Both the position numbers and the translations under genes were made by a program. From Yinghuangia elevatio (GTDB taxonomy: Bacteria; Actinomycetota; Actinomycetes; Streptomycetales; Streptomycetaceae), in the NCBI RefSeq assembly GCF_040649515.1, contig NZ_JBEZFP010000037.1:1-64000 (forward strand): a stretch of 64,000 nt of DNA. Direction: 5' to 3'. The notes beneath the pieces are model-generated. The model saw only the letters and a list, made by a program, of their open reading frames with translations, made no database searches and was not told where the DNA came from. Positions 52,696 through 60,978 of this stretch are shown here, one piece after another. Every line of letters starts with the position of its first letter. The stretch's first letter is position 1.

Positions 52696-52955
52696 CGCGC
52701 CTCCACCGGTATGGACAACTCAGGCATCGTCGCGTTCGTTGTTCGACACATCAAGGGCGTGGTCACGTCCGCGATGGATCCTCGGCTGGCCCTGGCTCGT
52801 TGACACGGCACGATCCTCACCGGTCGCAGAGCGGTCGCCGCTCGCTTCAGCGGTGGGGTTGCCTTTGACGTGCGCGTCAGGGTTTAGCGTCTTCGCAGCG
52901 CCGCTGCCGGACCACGGTGTGGCGCGGCATGGCATACGTTCCGAGGAGTCCGCCG

Positions 52956-53981
52956 ATGGCCTCGTCCCAGCCCCGCTCGTCCCGTGAAGTCCGACTCGTC
53001 AGGCAGCCGCAAGGCCTGCCCGTGGTCGAGGACCTGGCTGTCGCCGACGTCCCGCTCCGCGGCCCGGGGGCGGGAGAAGTCCTGGTCAAGAACCGTCACT
53101 TCCTGGTCTTTCCCGGGCTGCGGACGCTCATGGGTGACGAGACCGACGGCGTTCCGCTGCCTCCGCTTCGGGCAGGCGACACGCTGTTCGGACCGGCGGT
53201 GGGCGAGGTCGTCTCCGTCGGTGCGGGGGTGGCGTTGCGGCCGGGCGAGCTGGTCGTACACCTGGACGGCTGGCGTGAGTTCGCGCTGCTGCCTGCCGAA
53301 CGCTGCGCCCCGGCCGGGGAATCGCTGCCGGATCCGGTCGCGCACCTGTCCACGGGGTCGGCGGCGTACGGCGCCCTCACTCGGCTGGCGCCCGTCCGGG
53401 AGGGCGACACGGTGTTCGTCAGCGGCGCGGCCGGGGCAACCGGCGTTCTCGCCGGCCAGATTGCCCGGCTGCTCGGGGCCGGACGCGTGGTGGGCAGTAC
53501 AGGGTCGGCGGCGAAGGCCGCGCGACTACGCGAGGAATTCGGCTTCGACGCGGTCGTCGTACGTGGGTCCGGGCCGTTCGCCCGATTGCTCGCCGAGGCC
53601 GCGCCGGACGGCCTCGACGTCGTCGTGGACACCGTCGGCGGCGAGCAGTTGACCGCTGCGGTGGCCAACGTCCGTTCCGGCGCCCGGATCGCTTTGGTCG
53701 GCGCACTGGCGGGGCAGTTGTCCGGGGACCGGGCGGGCGGCAGCGCCCCGGCCGAGGTGGACAGTTACCGGCTGGTCGTGCAGGGCGTCACGGTCCGCGG
53801 CTATCGCGGTGCGGACCATCCCGACGTACCCGCCGAATGGGAGCGGCAGTTCGGGCAGTGGTTGCGCGAGGACCGGATCCGGTTCCCGTACGCCACCGTC
53901 GCGGGCATCGATCGCGCCCCCTCGGCGTTGCAGGAGTTGATCGAGGGCCGCCACTTCGGCACGGTCGTGGTGGCGCTCTGA
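52956..53981 (+). CDS. MDR-family NADP oxidoreductase
   Basis: A 341-residue medium-chain reductase of the CurA/prostaglandin-reductase type: N-terminal VRLVRQPQGLPVVEDL, AAYGALTRLAPVREGDTVFV, the AAGATG nucleotide motif (SGAAGATGVLAGQIARLLGA) and DVVVDTVGGEQL. It reduces alpha,beta-unsaturated ketones with NADPH. GAGGAG sits before the ATG at 52956; earlier starts at 52917 and 52929 lack one. The MerR gene follows 26 bp downstream and likely regulates it. Confidence 0.88.
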   Translation: MASSQPRSSREVRLVRQPQGLPVVEDLAVADVPLRGPGAGEVLVKNRHFLVFPGLRTLMGDETDGVPLPPLRAGDTLFGPAVGEVVSVGAGVALRPGELVVHLDGWREFALLPAERCAPAGESLPDPVAHLSTGSAAYGALTRLAPVREGDTVFVSGAAGATGVLAGQIARLLGAGRVVGSTGSAAKAARLREEFGFDAVVVRGSGPFARLLAEAAPDGLDVVVDTVGGEQLTAAVANVRSGARIALVGALAGQLSGDRAGGSAPAEVDSYRLVVQGVTVRGYRGADHPDVPAEWERQFGQWLREDRIRFPYATVAGIDRAPSALQELIEGRHFGTVVVAL

Positions 53982-54007
53982 CGGAGTCGGACGCGAGGGA
54001 GCAGACG

Positions 54008-54403
54008 ATGCGGATCGGGGACGCCGCCGCGGCAGCCGGGACGACGCCCCGGGCGCTGCGCTTCTACGAGGAGCGCGGCCTGCTCCCGCCGCCGGCCCGC
54101 AGCACCTCGGGACAGCGCGTGTACGACCTCACCGACGTCATACGCATACGGGCGGTCCGCGAACTGCTGGGACTCGGCCTCACCATCGAGGACGTCCGCG
54201 GCTTCGCCTCGCGACTGGACCTGTTCACCGAGACGGCAAAACCGCGCTGTTCCCCCGCCCCGGCGGCCCCCGACGGCTCGGCCGCCTCACCGGCGTCCGC
54301 AGCCGTCGCCCGCCGCCTCGCCGCACTCGACGCGGAGATCGACCGCCTTACCCGCCTCCGCGACCGCCTCGCCCACGCCGCCGGCGGTGGATCCGCACAA
54401 TAG
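54008..54403 (+). CDS. MerR-family regulator
   Basis: A 131-residue MerR protein. The HTH and wing are at 1-70 (MRIGDAAAAAGTTPRALRFY, EERGLLPPPARSTSGQRVYD), and the C-terminal coiled-coil helix is LAALDAEIDRLTRLRDRLA. A short Pro/Ala-rich stretch replaces part of the metal-binding region; one Cys (PRCSPAP) remains. The ATG follows GGGAG. Co-transcribed with the oxidoreductase, it probably senses an organic or redox ligand. Confidence 0.88.
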   Translation: MRIGDAAAAAGTTPRALRFYEERGLLPPPARSTSGQRVYDLTDVIRIRAVRELLGLGLTIEDVRGFASRLDLFTETAKPRCSPAPAAPDGSAASPASAAVARRLAALDAEIDRLTRLRDRLAHAAGGGSAQ

Positions 54404-54696
54404 ACGCGCCATCCACAAGGGACGCCGCGTCGTTTCGAAAGGTGACCAATTGCCGAACGCGGCCGAGATCATCTCTCGGCGGTGCGGCCGCGGTATGAAG
54501 ATCGGGTAGGCGCGGTGGTGTTGGGGGGCGGAACCGCGACGTGGCGGAGCGAGGTGGATGCGGACACGAACCGCTCGTGGATCACGCGGGCCGGTCTGAC
54601 AGTCCTCTGCGAGGAGTTGTCCCCGAAGGCGACACGCGGCACGTTCTGTTCCGGGCACGACGCTCCTGACGGCGCGCTCACCCGAGGCCCGGGGCT
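54404..54696. other. 293-bp gap between convergent genes
   Basis: No convincing gene. Short frames on both strands lack the local codon bias. Confidence 0.5.
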
Positions 54697-55941
54697 TCAC
54701 CGCGCGGCAGGTTCGGGGGACTGGACGGGTTTCGGGAAGACGTCGGCAGGTGCGCGGGCTGCGTACGCGGCTGCGGCCAGGCCCAGAACTGCGGCACCTG
54801 CGACGACGAACCGGTGGTCGGCGGTGGCGATCAGTCCGGCGCCGGCCGCCGCGGTGAGTGCATTCGGGGCGAACATCAGCGTGGTTGCGGTCGCGGCGAC
54901 GCGTCCGATCAGTGCCTCCGGGGTCTCGCGCTGGACCGCCGTCATCGCGGCGATCAGCACGCACGGCAGCCCGAGACCGATCAGCGCGCTGCCCGCCAGC
55001 GCCACTTCGACCGACGCGACGAGGCGCAGCGCGACGCCGACCGCGAACACGACGATTCCGGCCGCCGCGAACACTCCTTCCGGGAGCCTGCGCATCGTCG
55101 CCCCGGCGACGAGACCGGCGACGACCGAGCCGACGCCCTGGACGGCGTACAGCACGCCGACGAAGGCGGGCCCCCGGTGCAGTCCTTCGTCCGCGGCGGC
55201 GTAGATGGCGGCGCCGTTCAGTCCGGCGGCGGCCATCGTGAGGGCGCCCGCGAGGACAAGGCGGCGCGGTGCGGGGCGCTGCCGCAGGCCGCGTACGCCC
55301 TCCCGGGTCTCGTGCAGCCACCGCCTGCGCGCCTCCGGCCGCTTCGCCTCCTCGCCGGGCCGGACGAGCGCGAACACGCCCGCGGCGGCCACGAACGTCG
55401 CGGCGTCGAGGAGTACGACACCGTGCCCGCCGAACCGTACGAAGAGGCCCGCGCCGATCAGGGGCGCCAGCAGCTTCATGCCCTCGTTCGCCGACATCCG
55501 CAGACCGTTGAACTCGCCGCGCAGCTCGGCCCGAACGGTCGTGCCGACGAGGCCCGCCTCCGCCGCGTCGAGCAGCACGCCGCTCACGCCGTACAGGGTC
55601 ATGACCGCGAAGACCACCCACACCTGGTCGGCGGACCGCACAGTCAGGAGGGTGATCAGTACGACCGCCATGGCGAGGTTGGTGCGGACCAGCAGCGTGC
55701 GGCGGCCGACCCGGTCCGCGGCGACCCCGATGAGCGGGCCGAACAGCGTGGCGGCCCACAGGCACACGCCGGTGAGCGCGGCCAGGCTGTTCGAATCGGT
55801 CAGCGACTTGACCCACACGCCGCTCACCAGGGCCATCGCCGACGTGCCGAAGCCGGACACGACGACGCCGGTGAGATAGAGCCCGGCGTCGCGGTCGCGC
55901 AGCACCCGGCTGACGGCCCAGGACACGGCACCTCCGATCAC
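54697..55941 (-). CDS. MFS transporter
   Basis: A 414-residue membrane protein with about 12 hydrophobic segments of the major facilitator superfamily, MFS_3/enterobactin-exporter-like. Motif A is GVAADRVGRRTLLVRTN near residue 75, and DAAEAGLVGTTVRAELRGEFNGLRM is typical of that branch. It is divergent from an ArsR-type regulator gene, its likely repressor, with a CCAAG-N6-CTTGG dyad between. The exported compound is unknown. Confidence 0.9.
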   Translation of the reverse strand: MIGGAVSWAVSRVLRDRDAGLYLTGVVVSGFGTSAMALVSGVWVKSLTDSNSLAALTGVCLWAATLFGPLIGVAADRVGRRTLLVRTNLAMAVVLITLLTVRSADQVWVVFAVMTLYGVSGVLLDAAEAGLVGTTVRAELRGEFNGLRMSANEGMKLLAPLIGAGLFVRFGGHGVVLLDAATFVAAAGVFALVRPGEEAKRPEARRRWLHETREGVRGLRQRPAPRRLVLAGALTMAAAGLNGAAIYAAADEGLHRGPAFVGVLYAVQGVGSVVAGLVAGATMRRLPEGVFAAAGIVVFAVGVALRLVASVEVALAGSALIGLGLPCVLIAAMTAVQRETPEALIGRVAATATTLMFAPNALTAAAGAGLIATADHRFVVAGAAVLGLAAAAYAARAPADVFPKPVQSPEPAAR

Positions 55942-55978
55942 GCTCGCCGACTGCGTCGAGCCTGCCCGCCGATGACCG

Positions 55979-55994
55979 CCAAGTCAATGCTTGG
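55979..55994. promoter_or_regulatory. Dyad CCAAG-N6-CTTGG
   Basis: Perfect 5-bp arms 38 bp upstream of the MFS start and 57 bp upstream of the ArsR-like start; a candidate operator for both. Confidence 0.35.
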
Positions 55995-56050
55995 AGGTCA
56001 TCGGGGCGGCCCCCGGTCTCCCGCCGCGCGCGTGGTATTTACTGACGTGG

Positions 56051-56608
56051 GTGACCACCACGGACCCGGTTCTGCGCGCACTCGCCCACCCCACGCGGCT
56101 GCGCATGATGTCCCTGATGTGGGCGACACCCCTCTCCGCCGCCGAACTCGCCCGCGAACTGGACGTGTCCCAGGCCCTCGCCAGCCACCACCTGCGCACC
56201 CTGGACGCGGCGGGCCTCGTCGAACTCACCGAGACCCGCAGCCGTCGCGGCGGCATCGAGCGCCGCTATCAGGCGGCACGCGGCACGCCGCTCTCCGACA
56301 GCGGAACGGACACCGCAGCCGAGGGCGGCACGGCGCTCCTGGCCGAGACCCTCGCCCAGAACCTCCGGGCGCGGGCCGCCCGCCGTGCCCCCACCGGCCC
56401 GGGCGTCACCTCCGACGTCGAGGTGTGGCTGAGTCCCGAGGACTGGGAAATGCTCCGCGAAGAACTGGCGGCCATCGTGCTCCGCCTCCACGAGGCGGGG
56501 AAGGCACCGCACAGCGCAGGCGCCATCCCCATCGGCGGAACCGTCATGGCCTTCCCGCTGCGCGACGCCGAAGCGAAGCCGAACGAGACTTTCCCTAACG
56601 GGAGTTGA
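56051..56608 (+). CDS. ArsR/HTH_20-type regulator
   Basis: A 185-residue winged-helix repressor: VLRALAHPTRLRMMSLMWA, then AELARELDVSQALASHHLRT, recognition helix and wing LVELTETRSRRGGIERRYQA. The C-terminal half (DVEVWLSPEDWEMLREELAA) is a dimer or ligand helix found in MFS-linked members. The GTG at 56051 fits the domain boundary; the frame continues upstream to 55991. It is divergent from the MFS gene, its likely target. Confidence 0.85.
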   Translation: MTTTDPVLRALAHPTRLRMMSLMWATPLSAAELARELDVSQALASHHLRTLDAAGLVELTETRSRRGGIERRYQAARGTPLSDSGTDTAAEGGTALLAETLAQNLRARAARRAPTGPGVTSDVEVWLSPEDWEMLREELAAIVLRLHEAGKAPHSAGAIPIGGTVMAFPLRDAEAKPNETFPNGS

Positions 56609-56874
56609 GCCCCGCGAGGCGGCACAACGCCGACACCGCCCCGCCATCGCCGGTCACCAAGCCCCCACCGAACCCGCCACGGCCAGGAAGAAGCGCACCC
56701 TGCCGCTGCGCGCTCGTCCGGGTACGTGAACTCCGGCCGCTGCGCCGAGCGCTCGCGTCCGCCGATCCGGTGCCGGCTCGCGCCACGCCGGATCATGAGA
56801 GTGAAGTCGCCGTCCGGGGAAGCGTGTTCAGTCCTGCGCGTAGCGCGTCCGGCGCCACCTCGTCGATCGGCAGC

Positions 56875-57726
56875 TCACGAGGCCTTCCGCCAGATGTGGA
56901 CCTCGGTGGCGGGTTGGCGCTCGGAGAAGAGTTCGTCGGGGGAGGCGCGGCGGAGGAGGTTGCGCAGGTCCGCCTCGAACTCGGCTCGACGGTCGCCGAA
57001 TTGGTGAGGGGCGGAGAGTGACATCGAGAACACACGGGCGACGATGTCGTCGCTGGAGCGTTCGAGGGGCTGACCGCCCGGGGCGATGTGGTGTTCCGGG
57101 CCGCGGAAGCCCGCTCGGGCGAAGACCGTCGCCTCGTCGTTCGGCGTGCCGTGCGGCAGCACGCCTCTGCCCGCCCGGCGGACCGGACCGAGGTAGTCCC
57201 TGACCAACTCCGTGACCGCCGCGTGTGGAATCGCCGGATGGGGGAGGCCTTCGACGGACGGCCGTTCCGCGGCGTCCTTGGGCTTCACGTCCGAGATGTG
57301 CAGGAGTACGCCGCCGGGCCGCAACATGTCCCGTACGGTCGCCGCCACCACATCGCGCCGCATCCAGTGGAACGACTGGCCGAAGGAGGCAGCCGTGAAC
57401 GTACCGAGGCCCGCGGGCACTTCCTCGGCACGGGCCCGGGTCCACGACGCCTTGTCCGCGACCCCGGCCTCCTCCGCCCACCGCCGTGCCTCGGCGATCA
57501 TTCCGGGGTCGGGGTCGACACCGGCGACCTCGCCGAACAGATGCGCGAGGCCCACAGCGAGCGTCCCCGGCCCGCAGCCCACGTCGAGCAAGCGGCCCCG
57601 GCCGTCGAGGCGCAGCACGTCGGCGAGCATGTCCGCCAGGCCCGGGGCGTACGGCAGGCGCCCACGCCGGTAGTACTGGGCGGTGCCCGCGAACAACGTC
57701 TCGTCCCACTGCCATTCAGTAGCCAT
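56875..57726 (-). CDS. Class I SAM-dependent methyltransferase
   Basis: A 283-residue methyltransferase with the SAM motif LLDVGCGPGTLAVGLA (about 46-61), the acidic loop VAGVDPDPGMI and post-motif DMLRPGGVLLHI. It starts with QWDETLFAGTAQYYRRGRLPY, as in small-molecule (methyltransf_11/25) enzymes. The ATG at 57726 is chosen; a GTG two codons before is possible. It stands alone and its substrate is unknown. Confidence 0.88.
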   Translation of the reverse strand: MATEWQWDETLFAGTAQYYRRGRLPYAPGLADMLADVLRLDGRGRLLDVGCGPGTLAVGLAHLFGEVAGVDPDPGMIAEARRWAEEAGVADKASWTRARAEEVPAGLGTFTAASFGQSFHWMRRDVVAATVRDMLRPGGVLLHISDVKPKDAAERPSVEGLPHPAIPHAAVTELVRDYLGPVRRAGRGVLPHGTPNDEATVFARAGFRGPEHHIAPGGQPLERSSDDIVARVFSMSLSAPHQFGDRRAEFEADLRNLLRRASPDELFSERQPATEVHIWRKAS

Positions 57727-57821
57727 GTCCACCTGCCGCGTCGAGAGTGTTGAGGACGCCGAAAGCGTCGCGGCGGCGGTCGGCCGCGCGCCTTTCGGAA
57801 CCTACAACCGCCCTGGCGCCC

Positions 57822-58000
57822 TCAGGTTCCGATCGGTTTGCGCGTGACGACGGTCATCACCGCGTCCGCCAACCCGGTGAAAGGCAGCATCTCGAGTCGG
57901 CCGTCGATCTCCGCGATGGCCACCACGAAGAGCGCCTCCCAGACCGACGTCAGCAGTTCGAGTGACCGCCAGGGGTCGCGCAGCCACTGCCGAAAGCTCC
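57822..58000 (-). pseudogene. Gene remnant, unknown family
   Basis: A minus-strand frame with coding-like codons reads DGSFRQWLRDPWRSLELLTS, then VWEALFVVAIAEIDGRLEML and ends VTRKPIGT before TGA. No start codon precedes it and the pattern fades upstream, where a TAA closes the frame near 58110. It looks like the 3' end of a lost gene. Confidence 0.4.
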
Positions 58001-58280
58001 CGTCCGCACACGGTGCCTTTGCAGGTGAGGCGAGATCGGGATGATTCGCGTACGAACCCGCCGGCGAGCCCGCGGACGGCGCCGCCGAGGGATCCCGAGC
58101 CGGGTGAACTTACCGGCGGGCAAAGGTTTCTCGGTGCACCCCGAGCGCCGGTTGGCTGTCCCCGGGGCGCGGGGGAGTGTCCGTTGAACGCGACGGGGCC
58201 GATCCGTGGTCGAACCTGCGAATCCTGCAACTACCGTACGAACGCCACAGCTCGACGGACAGCCGAACAGGGAGTCGCAC

Positions 58281-58535
58281 ATGCCTTACACCACAACGGT
58301 ATTGGGCCAGATGGAGACGGTCGGCCGGGCTCGTCCCGCCGCCTGCTCAGCCGACTCGCCGCTCGGCCGGGCACTGAGCCGGGCAGGCGAAGGAGCGGGC
58401 GCGGCGGGCGGCTTCAACAGCTTCGTCTCAGGTGGCTTCAACAGCTTCGTCCCCAAGGGCTTCAACAGCTACGTGCCCAAGGGGTTCAACAGCTTCGTGT
58501 CCGGGGGCTTCAACAGCTACGTCGGCAAGAGCTGA
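58281..58535 (+). CDS. RiPP precursor with five Phe-Asn-Ser repeats
   Basis: An 84-residue peptide: a leader (1-42, MPYTTTVLGQMETVGRARP and an Ala/Gly-rich end) and a core of five 8-residue repeats, each starting F-N-S: FNS at 45-47, 53-55, 61-63, 69-71 and 77-79, with units such as FNSFVSGG, FNSYVPKG and a last FNSYVGKS. FxsB-type radical SAM enzymes act on Phe-x-Ser motifs in FxsA precursors to make cyclophane rings; here the motif is present five times. GGGAG precedes the ATG. The maturase gene follows. Confidence 0.85.
   Translation: MPYTTTVLGQMETVGRARPAACSADSPLGRALSRAGEGAGAAGGFNSFVSGGFNSFVPKGFNSYVPKGFNSFVSGGFNSYVGKS
58413..58532 (+). repeat. 24-bp tandem repeat of the precursor core
   Basis: Five in-frame 24-bp units with identical period encode the repeated core peptide. 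Codon differences among units show they are not a very recent expansion. Confidence 0.9.
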
Positions 58536-58616
58536 CGACTGCCGGTCTGCGGGTCTGCTAGACGCGGCAGCGACACGCAAAGTCCGCCGTCCCGCTGCCC
58601 TGTTCCCGGTTCACTG

Positions 58617-58642
58617 GCCCGGCCGCCGACGCGCGGCCGGGC
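58617..58642 (+). terminator. Hairpin between precursor and maturase
   Basis: Perfect 9-bp arms (GCCCGGCCG and complement) with an 8-base loop. Placed 80 bp after the precursor stop and before the maturase ribosome binding site, it may cut transcription so that precursor is made in excess. Confidence 0.55.
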
Positions 58643-58670
58643 TCGGCATGTGAGGTGAAAGGAGTACGGG

Positions 58671-59915
58671 GTGGAGCTGTTGCCCACTCCGGCGCGCGCA
58701 CGAGCGAGCGCCGAATGGCCGGCGAACCTCCCGTCGCACCGGACCTTCGGCGCATTGTGGCGGCTGGTTCCCCTGCGGCACTTCGTTGTGAAGGTGCACA
58801 GCCGCTGCAACCTGTCCTGTGACTACTGCTATCTGTACGAGATGGCCGACCAGTCCTGGCGTGGGGCCAGCAAGGCGATGTCGCCGGAGGTCGCCGAGCG
58901 CACCGCGTACCGGATCGGCGAACACGCGCGTGAGCACCATCTGGACAGCGTGACGGTGATCGTGCACGGCGGCGAGCCGATGCTGGCGGGCATGGGGCTG
59001 ATCGGCCGGCTGGCCGAGACGGTGCGCCGGGAAGTCCCGGAGTACACACGTGTAGCGCTGGCGATCCAGACGAACGGCCTGATGCTGGACGACGCGAGCC
59101 TGGACGCGCTGCACGCGCTCGGCATTTCCGTCGGTGTGAGTCTGGACGGCGGCGAGGCCGCGAACGACCGGCATCGGCGCTACGCCGACGGCCGGGGCAG
59201 CCATGCCGCGGTGGCGGAGGCCATCGACCGGCTCCGGGACCCCTCCCGGCCGGGTTTGTACGGCGGTCTGTTGTGCACGATCGACCTGGCCAACGATCCG
59301 GTGGAGGTCTACGAGGCGCTGCTCTCGCACGCCCCGCCCGCCATGGACTTCCTTCTTCCGCACGGAAGTTGGGACACGCCGCCGCCGGGGCGGGACGCCG
59401 ACCCGTCGACCGCGCCGTACGGGGACTGGCTGGCCGCCGCGTTCGACCGCTGGTACGACGTGGAGCAGGCGGAAACGAGTGTGCGCCTCTTCGAGGACAC
59501 CCTCGCGCTGCTGCTGGGCGGCCCCAGCAGCTCCGAGCAGCTCGGCCCGGGCCCGGCCACCGTGGTGGTCGTCGACACCGACGGCATGATCGAGCAGGTG
59601 GACACGCTCAAGGCCGTGTACGACGGCGCGGCCGTCACCGGCATGTCGGTGGGCTCCCACTCGTTCGACGACGCGCTGCGCCACCCGTCGATGGCGGCAC
59701 GGCAGTTGGGGCTCGCCGGCCTCGGCGCGACGTGCCGGGCCTGTCAGGTGCGCGACGTCTGCGGCGGCGGGTACTTCACCCACCGCCACCGCGCGGGGAC
59801 GGGGTTCGGCGGCCCGTCCGTGTACTGCCCGGATCTGATCCGGTTCATCGAGCACGTACGCGGCCGTGTGGCCGCGGATCTGGTGGGGGCACGTAACGTG
59901 GAGGGAATGGCGTGA
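58671..59915 (+). CDS. Radical SAM/SPASM peptide maturase, FxsB-like
   Basis: A 414-residue radical SAM enzyme. The SAM cluster motif is C46-x3-C50-x2-C53 (RCNLSCDYCYLYE), HGGEPMLAG and IQTNGLML are SAM-binding elements, and the SPASM region has cysteines in GATCRACQVRDVCGGGYFTH and VYCPD near residues 360-395. These features and the neighbouring Phe-x-Ser precursor place it with FxsB-type cyclophane-forming maturases. AAAGGAG lies before the GTG start. Its stop overlaps the next start by GTGA. Confidence 0.92.
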   Translation: MELLPTPARARASAEWPANLPSHRTFGALWRLVPLRHFVVKVHSRCNLSCDYCYLYEMADQSWRGASKAMSPEVAERTAYRIGEHAREHHLDSVTVIVHGGEPMLAGMGLIGRLAETVRREVPEYTRVALAIQTNGLMLDDASLDALHALGISVGVSLDGGEAANDRHRRYADGRGSHAAVAEAIDRLRDPSRPGLYGGLLCTIDLANDPVEVYEALLSHAPPAMDFLLPHGSWDTPPPGRDADPSTAPYGDWLAAAFDRWYDVEQAETSVRLFEDTLALLLGGPSSSEQLGPGPATVVVVDTDGMIEQVDTLKAVYDGAAVTGMSVGSHSFDDALRHPSMAARQLGLAGLGATCRACQVRDVCGGGYFTHRHRAGTGFGGPSVYCPDLIRFIEHVRGRVAADLVGARNVEGMA

Positions 59916-60817
59916 GTTCGGGAATCGGCGGCGGAGACTCGCGGCTGGTGGAGGCGGCCTTCGGCTCCCGGATCGACGTGGCGACGCCCAAGCCCCCGGA
60001 GGCTCGGCCGTGGCTGGTCAGGGAACTGGTCGGGATGCTCCGGGACATCGGGGTCGTCGCGGGCGACGTCCTGATGGTGCACAGCACACTGCGGGGCGTC
60101 GGCCCGGTGGAGGGCGGCGCGCAGGGGGTGCTCGCGGCCCTGCTGGAAGCGGTCGGCCCGTGCGGCACGCTGGTGATGCCGGCCTACACCGAGGAGAACT
60201 CCGACACGTCGTGGGCGTTCCTGCGCGCGACGGACGGGCTCAGCGAGTCGGAGCGGGAGGCGTACAAGCGCGCGATGCCGCCGTTCGATCCGATGTGGAC
60301 GGCCGCGTCGCGGACCATGGGGGCGTTGCCGGAAGTGCTCCGCCGGACCCCGGGGGCGGTCCGCAGCTCGCATCCGCAGGCGTCGTTCGCGGCGATCGGG
60401 CTGCTGGCGGACGGCATCATGCGTCACCACAATCCGGCGTCGCACTTCGGTGAGCAGTCGCCGCTGGCCCGGCTCTACTCGCTGCCGGACGCGAAGGTGC
60501 TGATGCTGGGCACGGCATTCGTGACCTTCAGCGCGTTCCATCTGGCGGAGTACCTCCAGCCCAAGCTGGCCACCCGGCAGTACCGGTGTGTGATTCCGGA
60601 CGGGCTGGGGCGTGCGATGTGGTTCACGTACGAGGACGTGGTCCTGGACCTGCGCGACTTCGACCGGATCGGCGCCGCGATGCTGGAGCACCTGGCGACG
60701 GGCGAGGGGTACATCGGTTCCGCCCGGTCGCTGCTCGTGCCCCTGGCACCGGCGGTAGCCTTCGGCATCGACTGGATGGCCCGCAACCGAGCGGACGGCC
60801 AGGCGGCGGTGGCCTGA
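59912..60817 (+). CDS. AAC(3)-like N-acyltransferase
   Basis: A 301-residue protein of the aminoglycoside 3-N-acetyltransferase fold: DVLMVHSTLRGVGPVEGGAQ, GTLVMPAYTEEN and SSHPQASFAAIG are the active-site stretches of that family. Members also occur in Fxs-type RiPP clusters, where the role may be peptide acylation or self-protection rather than drug resistance. It is coupled to the maturase by GTGA. Its substrate here may be the modified peptide. Confidence 0.88.
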   Translation: MSSGIGGGDSRLVEAAFGSRIDVATPKPPEARPWLVRELVGMLRDIGVVAGDVLMVHSTLRGVGPVEGGAQGVLAALLEAVGPCGTLVMPAYTEENSDTSWAFLRATDGLSESEREAYKRAMPPFDPMWTAASRTMGALPEVLRRTPGAVRSSHPQASFAAIGLLADGIMRHHNPASHFGEQSPLARLYSLPDAKVLMLGTAFVTFSAFHLAEYLQPKLATRQYRCVIPDGLGRAMWFTYEDVVLDLRDFDRIGAAMLEHLATGEGYIGSARSLLVPLAPAVAFGIDWMARNRADGQAAVA

Positions 60818-60934
60818 CAGGTCTTTTCGAGATCCGCGAATCCGCGCCGTCCCGGGCGGGTTTGCGGATCTCGACGTGTTGGCCGGCAAACCTTGAAGGT
60901 TGCGGGGCGGACGGCTATCGTCCCGGGCGGTACG

Positions 60935-60944
60935 AACGATCGTT
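60935..60944. promoter_or_regulatory. Palindrome AACGATCGTT upstream of P450
   Basis: A perfect 10-bp palindrome (context TACGAACGATCGTTAGTC) 35 bp before the P450 start; a typical TetR-type operator. A TetR gene lies at the far end of this pair. Confidence 0.5.
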
Positions 60945-60978
60945 AGTCCGATTTGTCGTCAAGCCCCGGGAGCCGGCC

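Noticed and set aside
56609..56874. Small ORFs on both strands after the ArsR-like gene
   Set aside because: They have no codon bias, ribosome binding site or family similarity.
58413..58532. Sequence repeat as non-coding minisatellite
   Set aside because: The 24-bp period keeps frame and the encoded Phe-Asn-Ser pattern with a maturase gene next to it.
59912..60817. Calling the AAC(3)-like gene an antibiotic resistance gene
   Set aside because: It is coupled to a RiPP maturase, so a peptide-related role is more likely.
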